The notes below the pieces were generated by a model that saw only the letters and a list, made by a program, of their open reading frames with translations, was not told the origin of the DNA and made no database searches. This document shows, in pieces, positions 43,953 through 53,027 of a stretch of DNA of 64,000 bases. The position numbers and the translations under genes were made by a program. Source of the stretch: Pseudomonas graminis (GTDB taxonomy: Bacteria; Pseudomonadota; Gammaproteobacteria; Pseudomonadales; Pseudomonadaceae); contig NZ_MDEN01000069.1 of NCBI RefSeq assembly GCF_001705435.1, forward strand, positions 124,001 through 188,000. Reading direction: 5' to 3'. The number at the start of each line of letters is the position of its first letter. Position 1 is the first letter of the stretch.

Positions 43953-44303
43953 CTACTTCAACGCCGCCAGAATCTGCTCTTCGCTAAACCCCCTGATCAA
44001 CGTCCCATTCACGTCGATCAGGGGAATGCCGCGGCCACCCAGTGCTTCATAGGCTTTGCGCCCTGCGGCGTCTTTCTCGATATCGTACTCGGTGTAGCGA
44101 ATGCCCTGGCTGTCGAGAAAGCGCCGGGTCTGTTTGCAGTAGCCACACCAGTCCGTGGCGTACAACGTCACCTTCGCATTGGCCTGCGCCTGCTCCGACA
44201 ACGCGGAGGAGGGGTGAACCAGGTTTTCGATTTTGCCCCAGTTCTGGTAGACGACCACCACCAGCATGACGAGCAAGCACTTCTTCAGGGTACGAACGAA
44301 CAT
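43953..44303 (-). CDS. Membrane-anchored glutaredoxin-like protein
   Basis: 116-aa protein with an N-terminal hydrophobic anchor (residues 9-20) followed by a glutaredoxin fold: VTLYATDWCGYCKQTRRFLD with the CGYC redox pair (C53/C56), then YDIEKDAAGRKAYEALGGRGIPL and a cis-Pro region. Most glutaredoxins are soluble, so the anchor suggests work at the periplasmic or cytoplasmic membrane face. Same strand as yejK. Confidence 0.85.
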   Translation of the reverse strand: MFVRTLKKCLLVMLVVVVYQNWGKIENLVHPSSALSEQAQANAKVTLYATDWCGYCKQTRRFLDSQGIRYTEYDIEKDAAGRKAYEALGGRGIPLIDVNGTLIRGFSEEQILAALK

Positions 44304-44328
44304 GTGGGTCTCGGCTCCTCGGCAGGGG

Positions 44329-45330
44329 TCAGCGGCGTTTGAGCTGATCGGTCAACTGAGTGGGCAGCCCTTTGATGATCAGCGTGCCTTTCTCTTCGTC
44401 GTACTCAATCTTGTCGCCCAGCAGGTGCGCTTCAAAGCTGATCGACAGACCTTCGGCGCGGCCAGTGAAGCGACGGAACTGATTGAGCGTGCGCTTATCG
44501 GCCGGGATCTCGGGCGACAGGCCGTAATCCTTGTTGCGGATGTGATCGTAGAAAGCCCGCGGGCGATCCTCGTCGATCAGGCCCGACAACTCTTCCAGGG
44601 CGATGGGCTCGCCCATTTTGCTCTGGCTGCTCGCGTAGTCGACCAGCGCCTTGGTTTTCTCGCGGGTCGATTCTTCCGGGAGGTCTTCGCTCTCGACAAA
44701 ATCACTGAAAGCCTTGAGCAGGGTGCGGGTCTCGCCCGGTCCGTCGACGCCTTCCTGACAACCGATGAAGTCGCGGAAGTACTCGGAAACCTTCTTGCCG
44801 TTCTTGCCTTTGATAAACGAGATGTACTGCTTGGACGCTTTGTTGTTCTGCCACTCGGAAATATTGATACGGGCCGCAAGGTGCAGTTGACCCAGGTCCA
44901 GATGCCGGGACGGCGTCACGTCCAGCGCCTCGTTTACCGCCACGCCTTCGCTGTGGTGCAGCAACGCGATTGCCAAGTACTCGGTCATGCCTTGGTGATA
45001 GTGCGCAAACAGTACGTGGCCGCCGACCGACAGGTTCGACTCTTCCATCAGCTTCTGCAGATGCTCGACCGCGATGCGGCTGAACTGGGTGAAATCCTTG
45101 CCCTGATCCAGGTATTCCTTCAGCCAGCCACTGAACGGGTGCGCGCCGGATTCGGCATGGAATAAACCCCAGGCCTTGCCCTGTTTAGCGTTATAGCTCT
45201 CGTTAAGGTCCGCCAGCATGTTCTCGATGGCCTGCGATTCGGCGAGTTCCGAGTCCCGGGCATGGAGCACGGCGGGCGTGCCGTCAGGTTTTTTGTCGAT
45301 CAGGTGGACGATGGCGTGACGGATCGGCAT
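44329..45330 (-). CDS. yejK: Nucleoid-associated protein YejK (NdpA)
   Basis: 333-aa nucleoid-associated protein, family length about 335 aa. Characteristic blocks: MPIRHAIVHLIDKKPDGT at the start, SNLSVGGHVLFAHYHQGMTEYLAIALLHHSEG, and LDLGQLHLAARINISEWQNN. The C-terminal region ends in ...GLPTQLTDQLKRR. Divergent from the HU gene across about 350 bp, an apt pairing since both bind DNA. Confidence 0.95.
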   Translation of the reverse strand: MPIRHAIVHLIDKKPDGTPAVLHARDSELAESQAIENMLADLNESYNAKQGKAWGLFHAESGAHPFSGWLKEYLDQGKDFTQFSRIAVEHLQKLMEESNLSVGGHVLFAHYHQGMTEYLAIALLHHSEGVAVNEALDVTPSRHLDLGQLHLAARINISEWQNNKASKQYISFIKGKNGKKVSEYFRDFIGCQEGVDGPGETRTLLKAFSDFVESEDLPEESTREKTKALVDYASSQSKMGEPIALEELSGLIDEDRPRAFYDHIRNKDYGLSPEIPADKRTLNQFRRFTGRAEGLSISFEAHLLGDKIEYDEEKGTLIIKGLPTQLTDQLKRR

Positions 45331-45684
45331 GGAATTCTCGGCGGCTGAAGTGGAACTGAACGGGACCAGACCAGGCCCGTGCGAAAGTCGGCAAGTGTAC
45401 CGCAGACGGGGTGCGGAACGCTCTGGAAGGGCCGAAAACGCTGACCTGAGCCCATTAATATGACTTTTTTACGCCTCTCGGGCGATAAAGCTGACCAAAT
45501 GGGTAGGTAGGGGCGGATATTTGCGTTGCGCTGTGCTAGTTTTGCCCGGTCCTGAGCGCCCAAGCGCGCCAGGCGTGCAGTTTGTGGGCGTTCGGCCGAA
45601 CCAAAGGCCGTTTACAGTATCTACATTTCGCGTCTGTACCACACTCTGCAAACCATTCGAATTTGATAGGGAAGGAACACCACC
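45331..45684. other. Divergent yejK-HU intergenic region
   Basis: 354 bp with the promoters of both genes; no reading frame of note and no clear operator. The HU ribosome site GGGAAGGA is about nine bases before ATG 45685. Confidence 0.5.
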
Positions 45685-45966
45685 ATGGCTCTGACTAAAG
45701 ACCAATTGATCGCCGATATCGCAGAAGCAATCGACGCGCCGAAAACCACCGCGCGCAACGCTCTCGACCAATTGGGTCAAATCGTCGCTGACCAACTGGA
45801 AAACGGTAGTGAAATCACTCTGCCAGGCATCGGCAAACTGAAAGTCACCGAGCGTCCAGCACGCACTGGCCGCAACCCTTCGACTGGCGCAGCCATCGAA
45901 ATCGCCGCCAAGAAAGTGGTCAAGTTCGTACCAGCCAAAGTACTGACTGACTCGGTCAACAAGTAA
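45685..45966 (+). CDS. HU family DNA-binding protein
   Basis: 93-aa histone-like protein. The HU signature is visible as helices MALTKDQLIADIAEAIDAPK, the beta-arm core GSEITLPGIGKLKVTERPARTGRNPSTGAAIEI and KKVVKFVPAKVLTDSVN. It is slightly longer than canonical 90-aa HU because of the ends and insertion of DAPKTTAR. It probably corresponds to the HupN type of P. putida, which I recall next to ndpA and rlmF/valS, but HU paralogues cannot be told apart with certainty here. Followed by a terminator. Confidence 0.92.
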   Translation: MALTKDQLIADIAEAIDAPKTTARNALDQLGQIVADQLENGSEITLPGIGKLKVTERPARTGRNPSTGAAIEIAAKKVVKFVPAKVLTDSVNK

Positions 45967-45990
45967 GCGAAAACGCTGCTTGGTTGAGGA

Positions 45991-46026
45991 AACCGTGTGA
46001 CGGAGCGATCCGGACACGGTTTTTTT
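45991..46026 (+). terminator. Intrinsic terminator after the HU gene
   Basis: AACCGTGT (45991-45998) pairs with ACACGGTT (46014-46021) and is followed by a T-run. It also faces the convergent rlmF gene. Confidence 0.85.
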
Positions 46027-46064
46027 GTGCCTGCGATTCGGTTATCGCTTCGGTCGTCGGCTAC

Positions 46065-47102
46065 CTAGCGCGGTGAAACCCAACGCGTTGCCCGCCAGGC
46101 GGCTTGCTGCGGCTTGTCCTGGAAGGTCCAGGCAACGAAGCGACTCTGCTTCTGCCCTTGCCCCATTTCGACCGTCTGGCTTTCGACCGCACCGGCTTTT
46201 TTCAGCGCGCTCTGAATCAGCGGCAGATTCGACGCTTTGGACACCAGCGTGCTGAACCACAGCACCTGTTTCGCGACGTGCGCACTTTCGCTGATCAACT
46301 GCGTCACAAAGCGCGCCTCGCCCCCTTCGCACCACAACTCCGCCGCCTGACCGCCGAAATTCAGCACCGGCAATTTGCGTTTGGGGTCTGCCTTGCCAAG
46401 GGCTCGCCATTTGCGCTGGCTGCCGCTCAACGCCTCCTCAGCGGAAGCGTGGAAGGGCGGGTTACACACGCTGATGTCGAAGCGCTCATCGGGCTGCAGC
46501 AAGTGGGTCAGGATGTGCTTTTGGTCAGTCTGATGCCGACAGCTGATGCTCTTGCTCAAGCCGTTGGCTTTGACGATGGTCGTTGCCGAGGCAAGGGCGA
46601 CCTTGTCGATGTCCGAGCCCAGGAACGACCAGCCGTACTCGCCCTGACCGATCAGCGGGTAGATGCAGTTGGCGCCGGTGCCAATGTCCAGCGCAGTGAC
46701 GGACGCCCCGCGCGGTATGACCCCGTCGTTGCGTTCCGCCAGCAGATCCGCGAGAAAGTGCAGGTAGTCCGCCCGTCCCGGGATTGGCGGGCAAAGGTAG
46801 TCCGCCGGAATATCCCAATGGGCAATGCCGTAGAACGCTTTAAGCAAGGCGCGGTTGAACACCCTCACGGCTGCAGGGTTGGCAAAATCGATGCTTTCTT
46901 TGCCATAGGGGTTGAGGATCACAAACGTGCCCAGTTCAGGGCTGCCTTTGATCAGGCGCGGAAAGTCGTAATGGCCTTGATGGCGGTTGCGCGGGTGCAG
47001 AGTGGCTTTCTCGCGTGGCGTGGAAGGCTTGGCCTGTTGAGCAGGTTTGGCTTTCTTGCGCGGGGGATTGCGTGGCGGTTTGGGGGCGTCGGGGCTGGTC
47101 AT
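46065..47102 (-). CDS. rlmF: 23S rRNA (adenine-1618-N6)-methyltransferase
   Basis: 345-aa SAM-dependent methyltransferase that modifies A1618 of 23S rRNA. The N-terminal 40 residues are rich in K, P and R and precede LHPRNRHQGHYDFPRL, the family start. SAM motif ALDIGTGANCIYPLIG and catalytic NPPF (in VCNPPFHASAEEA) are intact. ATG 47102 is used; nine upstream codons are open but lack a ribosome site. Convergent with HU and separated from valS by a REP pair. Confidence 0.94.
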   Translation of the reverse strand: MTSPDAPKPPRNPPRKKAKPAQQAKPSTPREKATLHPRNRHQGHYDFPRLIKGSPELGTFVILNPYGKESIDFANPAAVRVFNRALLKAFYGIAHWDIPADYLCPPIPGRADYLHFLADLLAERNDGVIPRGASVTALDIGTGANCIYPLIGQGEYGWSFLGSDIDKVALASATTIVKANGLSKSISCRHQTDQKHILTHLLQPDERFDISVCNPPFHASAEEALSGSQRKWRALGKADPKRKLPVLNFGGQAAELWCEGGEARFVTQLISESAHVAKQVLWFSTLVSKASNLPLIQSALKKAGAVESQTVEMGQGQKQSRFVAWTFQDKPQQAAWRATRWVSPR

Positions 47103-47130
47103 CGGTGATGCATTCTCATGAAAGCACAAC

Positions 47131-47225
47131 CCCTGTAGGCGTGAGCTTGCTCGCGATCATCGTGTGTCAGTCAACGGTTAGGTTGCTGATAGACCGATAT
47201 CGCGAGCAAGCTCACTCCTACAGGG
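47131..47225. repeat. Inverted REP pair between rlmF and valS
   Basis: CTGTAGGCGTGAGCTTGCTC (left arm) and ATCGCGAGCAAGCTCACTCC (right arm, ending in TACAGG) form a large imperfect palindrome of the Pseudomonas REP class. Confidence 0.85.
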
Positions 47226-47274
47226 GTCATGGTCGTCAACCGGCCTGCAATTCAGGCCGGCTGATTTGATCGGA

Positions 47275-50121
47275 TTACAGGCTCGCGATCCGCGCGTGCT
47301 GCTCTGCCAGTTTGCCCAGCGCCTGTTCGGCTTCGGCCATCTTCGCGCGTTCCTTGGCGATTACCTCAGGCGGCGCCTTATCGACGAACGCGGCATTGGA
47401 CAGCTTGCCACCCACCCGCTGTACTTCACCCTGCAGACGCTGGATTTCCTTGTCCAGACGCGCCAGTTCGGCGTCCTTGTCGATCAGGCCGGCCATCGGC
47501 ACCAGCACTTCCATCTCACCGACCAGTGCGGTCGCCGACAGGGGTGCCTCAGCGCCGGCTTCCAGCACGGTGAACGATTCAAGCTTGGCCAGCTTCTTCA
47601 GCAGGTGCTCGTTCTCGTTCAGGCGGCGTTGGTCTTCGGCGCTGACGTTCTTGAGGAACAGCTGCAGCGGCTTGCCCGGGCCGATGTTCATTTCGCCACG
47701 GATATTGCGCACGCCGAGCATCAGGCTCTTGAGCCACTCGATGTCGCCTTCTGCTGCGACGTCGATGCGCGCTTCATTCGCCACCGGCCACGGTTGCAGC
47801 ATGATGGTCTTGCCTTCAACGCCGGCCAGCGGCGCGAGGCGCTGCCAGATTTCTTCGGTGATGAAGGGCATGAACGGATGCGCCAGACGCAGTGCGACTT
47901 CCAGCACGCGCACCAACGTGCGACGGGTGCCGCGCTGACGCTCGATCGGCGCCGTCTCGTCCCACAGAACCGGCTTGGACAGCTCCAGGTACCAGTCGCA
48001 ATACTGGTTCCAGATGAACTCGTACAGCGCCTGCGCCGCGAGGTCGAAACGGAACTGATCCAGCTGGCGGGTTACTTCGGCTTCAGTGCGCTGCAGCTGC
48101 GAGATGATCCAGCGATCCGGCAGCGAGAGCTCGAACGCCTCGCCGTTCTGACCGCAGTCCTCGCCCTTGTCGAGGACGTAGCGCGCGGCGTTCCAGATCT
48201 TGTTGCAGAAGTTGCGATAGCCTTCGACGCGGCCCATGTCGAACTTGATGTCACGGCCCGTGGAGGCCAGCGAGCAGAAGGTGAAGCGCAGGGCATCGGT
48301 GCCGTAGCTGGCGATGCCGTCGGCGAATTCGTCGCGGGTCTGCTTCTCGATCTTCTTGGCCAGCTTGGGCTGCATCATGCCGGAGGTGCGTTTCTGCACC
48401 AGGGCTTCAAGCTCGATGCCGTCGATGATGTCCAGGGGATCAAGGACGTTGCCCTTGGACTTGGACATCTTCTGGCCTTGGCCATCTCGCACCAGACCGT
48501 GAACGTACACGGTCTTGAACGGCACCTGCGCCGTGCCGTCTTCGTTCTTCACCAAGTGCATGGTGAGCATGATCATCCGGGCGACCCAGAAGAAAATGAT
48601 GTCGAAACCGGTAACCAGCACGTCGGTCGGGTGGAAGGTTTTCAGGAAATCGGTCTGCTCCGGCCAGCCCAGGGTGGAGAACGTCCACAGGCCGGAACTG
48701 AACCAGGTGTCGAGCACGTCGTTGTCCTGCTGCAGGGCAACATCAGGACCGAGGTTGTGCTTGGCGCGGACTTCGGCTTCGTCGCGGCCGACGTAGACCT
48801 TGCCGGACTCGTCGTACCAGGCCGGAATGCGGTGGCCCCACCAGAGCTGACGGCTGATGCACCAGTCCTGGATGTCGCGCATCCAGGAGAAGTACATGTT
48901 TTCGTATTGCTTGGGCACGAAGGCGATGCGGCCATCTTCAACGGCGGCGATGGCAGGTTCGGCCAGCGGCTTGGTCGACACGTACCACTGATCCGTCAGC
49001 CACGGCTCGATGATGGTCCCGGAGCGGTCGCCCTTCGGTACTTTCAAGGCGTGGTCGTCAACGCTGACCAAAAGGCCGGCGGCGTCGAACGCAGCCACGA
49101 TCTGCTTGCGCGCTTCGAAGCGGTCGAGGCCGGCGTATTCGGCGGGGAGGGTGCCATCGACGGTGTCGTTCAGCGTGCCGTCGAGGTTGAATACCTGGGC
49201 AGCGGGCAGAACGGCAGCGTTCTTGTCGAAGATGTTCAGCAGCGGCAGGTTGTGGCGCTTGCCGACGTCGTAGTCGTTGAAGTCGTGGGCCGGGGTGATC
49301 TTCACGCAGCCGGTGCCGAACTCAGGGTCGCAATAGTCGTCCGCGATGATCGGGATGCGACGGCCTACCAGCGGCAGCTCAACGAACTGGCCGATCAGCG
49401 CCTTGTAGCGCTCATCGTTCGGGTTCACGGCAACGGCCGCATCACCGAGCATGGTTTCCGGGCGGGTCGTCGCGACGATCAGATAGTCCAGACCTTCAGC
49501 GGTCTTTGCGCCATCGGCCAACGGGTAGCGCAGGTTCCACAGGTGGCCCTTCTCGTCGTGGTTTTCCACTTCGAGGTCGGAGATTGCGGTGTGCAGCTTG
49601 GTGTCCCAGTTGACCAGCCGCTTGCCACGGTAGATCAGGCCGTCTTCGTGCAGGCGCACGAAGGCTTCCTTAACGGCTTCGGACAAGCCGTCGTCCATCG
49701 TGAAGCGCTCGCGGCTCCAGTCGACCGACGAGCCCAGGCGACGGATCTGGCGGCTGATGTTGCCACCGGACTGATCCTTCCACTCCCAGACTTTTTCGAG
49801 AAATTGGTCGCGACCCAGATCGTGACGGCTCTGACCCAGGGCTTCGAGTTGGCGCTCCACCAGCATCTGCGTGGCGATACCGGCGTGGTCGGTGCCCGGC
49901 TGCCACAGGGTGTTGCGACCCTGCATGCGGCGGAAGCGGATCAGGGCGTCCATGATCGCGTTATTGAAACCGTGGCCCATGTGCAGGCTGCCGGTGACGT
50001 TCGGCGGCGGAATCATGATGGTGTACGAGTCGCCCGCGCCTTGCGGAGCGAAATAGTTTTCGGACTCCCAGGTCTGGTACCAGGAAGTTTCGATGGCGTG
50101 CGGCTGGTAGGTCTTGTCCAT
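47275..50121 (-). CDS. valS: Valyl-tRNA synthetase
   Basis: 948-aa class I aminoacyl-tRNA synthetase. HIGH motif HMGH at residues 47-50 within PPPNVTGSLHMGHGF; KMSKS in QKMSKSKGN; editing (CP1) domain in between; C-terminal coiled coil (residues about 880-948, LDKEIQRLQGEVQRVGGK) typical of ValRS. Length agrees with bacterial ValS. The reverse strand contains a long open frame over the whole gene, a composition artefact. Upstream lies the holC neighbourhood, as in other Pseudomonas. Confidence 0.98.
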   Translation of the reverse strand: MDKTYQPHAIETSWYQTWESENYFAPQGAGDSYTIMIPPPNVTGSLHMGHGFNNAIMDALIRFRRMQGRNTLWQPGTDHAGIATQMLVERQLEALGQSRHDLGRDQFLEKVWEWKDQSGGNISRQIRRLGSSVDWSRERFTMDDGLSEAVKEAFVRLHEDGLIYRGKRLVNWDTKLHTAISDLEVENHDEKGHLWNLRYPLADGAKTAEGLDYLIVATTRPETMLGDAAVAVNPNDERYKALIGQFVELPLVGRRIPIIADDYCDPEFGTGCVKITPAHDFNDYDVGKRHNLPLLNIFDKNAAVLPAAQVFNLDGTLNDTVDGTLPAEYAGLDRFEARKQIVAAFDAAGLLVSVDDHALKVPKGDRSGTIIEPWLTDQWYVSTKPLAEPAIAAVEDGRIAFVPKQYENMYFSWMRDIQDWCISRQLWWGHRIPAWYDESGKVYVGRDEAEVRAKHNLGPDVALQQDNDVLDTWFSSGLWTFSTLGWPEQTDFLKTFHPTDVLVTGFDIIFFWVARMIMLTMHLVKNEDGTAQVPFKTVYVHGLVRDGQGQKMSKSKGNVLDPLDIIDGIELEALVQKRTSGMMQPKLAKKIEKQTRDEFADGIASYGTDALRFTFCSLASTGRDIKFDMGRVEGYRNFCNKIWNAARYVLDKGEDCGQNGEAFELSLPDRWIISQLQRTEAEVTRQLDQFRFDLAAQALYEFIWNQYCDWYLELSKPVLWDETAPIERQRGTRRTLVRVLEVALRLAHPFMPFITEEIWQRLAPLAGVEGKTIMLQPWPVANEARIDVAAEGDIEWLKSLMLGVRNIRGEMNIGPGKPLQLFLKNVSAEDQRRLNENEHLLKKLAKLESFTVLEAGAEAPLSATALVGEMEVLVPMAGLIDKDAELARLDKEIQRLQGEVQRVGGKLSNAAFVDKAPPEVIAKERAKMAEAEQALGKLAEQHARIASL

Positions 50122-50249
50122 GCGAGGCGGGAACCTGATCTGCTTTGAGTCGGAAAAGCCGACGAGTATAGCTTTTCAAGGCGGCGTCAAGCTACAAGCG
50201 CTAGGTCGGGTGCTACGAGCGGTGATGCCCGGAATCGGCGCGGGCATCT

Positions 50250-50271
50250 GTAGGACTGCTCTTGCCCGCGA
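50250..50271. repeat. Solo REP-like element
   Basis: GTAGGACTGCTCTTGCCCGC (50250-50269) matches the variant REP half-element of Pseudomonas; no inverted partner is apparent nearby. Confidence 0.5.
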
Positions 50272-50297
50272 TCCCGGGTCGGGAAAGAAACACGGGT

Positions 50298-50738
50298 TCA
50301 GCTGCTGTATTGGCTCAGCAGCCTTTCCATCCGCGCATCCAGACGGCGTTTGATCTCGTTCTCGATGTGCGGGGCGAAGTCGTCGATCACGTCTTGCATG
50401 ATCAACTGCGCAGCGGCACGCAGTTCCCCATCCAGGTGCAGCAGCGCGTCAGCGTTCGGCGCCTTGGAGGTCGACGCGTTGGCCGCAGGTGCGGCAGGTG
50501 TAACCGCCGCGACCGGCTCGGGCGTGAGCAGGGGAATGTCATTGAGATCGGCTTCGTGCTCATCAAGCGTCACGACCTGGCCGGTAACCACGTCGAACAG
50601 CAGCGGGATCTGCTCGTCGCTGTGCACGGACTCGGTCAGCAGGGGAGGCTGGGCCGGGTCATCGCCCAACAGCTGGCGAATCGATTCGAGGTCATCCAGC
50701 AGGTGCGCTGAATCTTTCAGGTGTTTTGAATTATCCAT
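50298..50738 (-). CDS. Conserved protein between holC and valS
   Basis: 146-aa acidic cytoplasmic protein. The N-terminal half carries short acidic blocks (LLDDLESIRQLLGDD, LLFDVVTGQVVTLDEHEADLNDIPLL); a proline/alanine linker leads to a C-terminal amphipathic helical region (LRAAAQLIMQDVIDDFAPHIENEIKRRLDARMERLL). Gene order matches the Pseudomonas valS-holC neighbourhood, where this gene is always of unknown function as far as I know. ATG 50738, 8 bp after holC; probably co-transcribed. Confidence 0.8.
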   Translation of the reverse strand: MDNSKHLKDSAHLLDDLESIRQLLGDDPAQPPLLTESVHSDEQIPLLFDVVTGQVVTLDEHEADLNDIPLLTPEPVAAVTPAAPAANASTSKAPNADALLHLDGELRAAAQLIMQDVIDDFAPHIENEIKRRLDARMERLLSQYSS

Positions 50739-50745
50739 CGTGTGC

Positions 50746-51174
50746 TCAAAGACGCTGCAGCCGGTGATCTTGCAGAGGATAGCCCTGTTCGCGGTAGAAG
50801 CGAAAACTCTCGCGTGCCGCGAGGCGGATGGCTGGATCCTCGACAACGATCTCGGCGACACGCGCGAATCGTTTGAAGAATTCCGGGATGCGCAGGTCAA
50901 GATTGACCAGCAGGTCCTGATGTTGGCCGGCGTCGCTGCCGATACCCAGCGCCACCGGAGCGTCCTGATCGTCTTCGACCGAGCCATGGGGCACGAACGC
51001 TTCGCCCCGGAAGCGCCACAGTCGGGCGTCCAGCTCCTCGCGTTGCCCGGCATCGCTGCAATGCAGGTACACCCGATGGCCGAGGCGCCAGGCCTTGTCG
51101 GTGAGTTTGCAGGCGAAGTCCAGGCGCGCGACAGGGTCGGCACTCGGCAGAATGTAAAAATCGACTTGGGTCAT
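50746..51174 (-). CDS. holC: DNA polymerase III subunit chi
   Basis: 142-aa subunit of the clamp-loader-associated chi-psi complex, which binds SSB. Family features: TQVDFYILPSADPVARLDFACKLTDKAW at the start, then LGHRVYLHCSDAGQREELDARLW and the C-terminal YREQGYPLQDHRLQ. Length equals the usual 140-150 aa. Downstream of pepA and upstream of the 146-aa gene and valS in one direction, as in other Pseudomonas. Confidence 0.93.
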   Translation of the reverse strand: MTQVDFYILPSADPVARLDFACKLTDKAWRLGHRVYLHCSDAGQREELDARLWRFRGEAFVPHGSVEDDQDAPVALGIGSDAGQHQDLLVNLDLRIPEFFKRFARVAEIVVEDPAIRLAARESFRFYREQGYPLQDHRLQRL

Positions 51175-51231
51175 GGGTGATTCCAGAACGCTGAACGCGC
51201 CGACCGCGGAGGCCAGCGCGTTGGCAGCGGC

Positions 51232-52722
51232 TTAAACGCCGGCGCGGTCGATCAGGTATTGGGTCAGCAGCGGAACCGGACGGCCCGTTGCGCCCTTGTC
51301 CTTGCCGCCGCTCAGCCATGCCGTGCCGGCGATGTCCAGGTGCGCCCACTCGTAGGCCTTGGCGAAGCGCGAGAGGAAGCAGGCCGCGGTGATGGTGCCG
51401 GCCTTCGGGCCGCCGATGTTGGCGATGTCGGCAAACGGGCTGTCCAGCTGCTCCTGGTACTCATCGAACAACGGCAGCTGCCAGGCACGGTCGTCGGCGC
51501 GTTTGCCGGCTTCCAGCACTTGGCTGATCAAAGCGTCGCTGTTGCCCAGCAAGCCCGAGGTGTGACCGCCCAGCGCGACGACGCAAGCACCGGTCAGCGT
51601 GGCGATGTCGATAACGGCCTGTGGCTTGAAGCGTTCGGCGTAGGTCAGCGCGTCGCACAGCACCAGACGGCCTTCGGCGTCGGTGTTGAGGATCTCGACG
51701 GTCTGGCCGCTCATGGTCTTGACGATGTCACCCGGGCGGGTTGCGTTGCCGCTCGGCATGTTTTCAGCTGCCGCGACGATGCACACCAGGTTGATCGGCA
51801 GTTGCAGTTCGAGCACGGCGTTCAACGTGCCGAACACGCTCGCCGCGCCGCACATGTCGAACTTCATTTCGTCCATCCCCAGGCCCGGCTTGAGGCTGAT
51901 CCCGCCGGTGTCGAAGGTGATGCCCTTGCCGACGAGCACGAAAGGCTTTTCGCTTTTCTTGCCATTGGAGTACTGCATGACGATCAGGCGTGGCGGCTGA
52001 GCGCTGCCTTGACCGACCGCCAGGAACGAGCCCATGCCCAGCTTTTCGATGTCTTTCTCATCGAAGATCTCGACCTTGAGGCCCTTGTTGGCTTTGCCCA
52101 TCGCCTTGGCCTGCTCGCCCAGATAGGTCGGGTGGCAGATGTTCGGCGGCATGTTGCCCAGGTCGCGGGTCACCGCCATGCCGGCAGCGATGGCCTGTGC
52201 GTGTTTGGCCGCACGTTCAACGTCGGCGACGTTGGCTTTGGCGGTCAGCAGGGTGATTTTTTTCAGGGCGCGAGGATCGACTTTCTGACTCTTGAAGCGA
52301 TCGAAGACGTATTCGCCATCGGCCAGGGTTTCGACCAGCAGGCGGTTCTTGCCATAAACATCGCGATTCTTGACGTTCAGCTGGTCAAGGTCGAAGCCGG
52401 CATCAACGCCACCCAGGCTTTTCAGGGTGCCGAGCGCGCCGCTGATGATTTTGCGGAACTGGCGATCGTTCAATTCCGGCTCTTTACCCGAACCGACCAG
52501 CAGTACGCGTTCAGCTTTCAGGTTGGGCAGGCTGTGCAGCAACAGGCTCTGGCCGATCTTGCCCGACAGGTCGCCGCGTTTGAGGACAGCGCTGATGGCG
52601 CCGCCGCTCAGGGTGTCGAGGGTGCTTGCGGTGTCGCTCAGCGTGCGGCCTTCACCGACGGCGACCACCAGTGTGGCGGTCTTCAAGGTTTCTGCACTGA
52701 CGCTTTTAACAACCAATTCCAT
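51232..52722 (-). CDS. pepA: Leucyl aminopeptidase
   Basis: 496-aa cytoplasmic M17 metallo-aminopeptidase, also known in some bacteria as a DNA-binding regulator (alginate regulator PhpA in P. aeruginosa is a PepA homologue). Zn/Mn ligands appear in VGKGITFDTGG (K266, D271), KFDMCGA (D289) and NTDAEGRL (346-353). The frame is open 15 codons upstream, but ATG 52722 matches the family start (MELVVKSVSAE). Divergent from lptF across about 305 bp. Confidence 0.96.
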   Translation of the reverse strand: MELVVKSVSAETLKTATLVVAVGEGRTLSDTASTLDTLSGGAISAVLKRGDLSGKIGQSLLLHSLPNLKAERVLLVGSGKEPELNDRQFRKIISGALGTLKSLGGVDAGFDLDQLNVKNRDVYGKNRLLVETLADGEYVFDRFKSQKVDPRALKKITLLTAKANVADVERAAKHAQAIAAGMAVTRDLGNMPPNICHPTYLGEQAKAMGKANKGLKVEIFDEKDIEKLGMGSFLAVGQGSAQPPRLIVMQYSNGKKSEKPFVLVGKGITFDTGGISLKPGLGMDEMKFDMCGAASVFGTLNAVLELQLPINLVCIVAAAENMPSGNATRPGDIVKTMSGQTVEILNTDAEGRLVLCDALTYAERFKPQAVIDIATLTGACVVALGGHTSGLLGNSDALISQVLEAGKRADDRAWQLPLFDEYQEQLDSPFADIANIGGPKAGTITAACFLSRFAKAYEWAHLDIAGTAWLSGGKDKGATGRPVPLLTQYLIDRAGV

Positions 52723-53027
52723 GTCGGGGTCCCCGAATAAACTGTGAGTTATCGCACTTGAGCACACGGCTCGGCAGCGGCGCAGAGGTATTTACACCGG
52801 CATGCCTGCGGCAAGGCCCGCAGTTTGACCCTGCGAGCCAATGGATGACAACCCCGTCCGGGTGCGCCGGTGTGCCGGTTACAGAAGTATCCCGCGCGCG
52901 CAGTGACAGACACACCCAATCACAGGATAATGCCGCATATTTTTTTGGTGGTTCGCCGTCGCGCGCATCATGGCTGATCCATTTCATTGTCATGCCGCCT
53001 TAGCGTGACAACCCTGGAGTGTCTGGT
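52723..53027. other. Divergent pepA-lptF intergenic region
   Basis: 305 bp without a gene. The lptF ribosome site GGAG is at 53016-53019. No clear operator seen. Confidence 0.5.

Noticed and set aside
47266..50148. A 960-codon open frame on the plus strand over valS
   Set aside because: It is the complement of valS in a high-GC gene; its translation has no domain pattern and valS has full-length family motifs.
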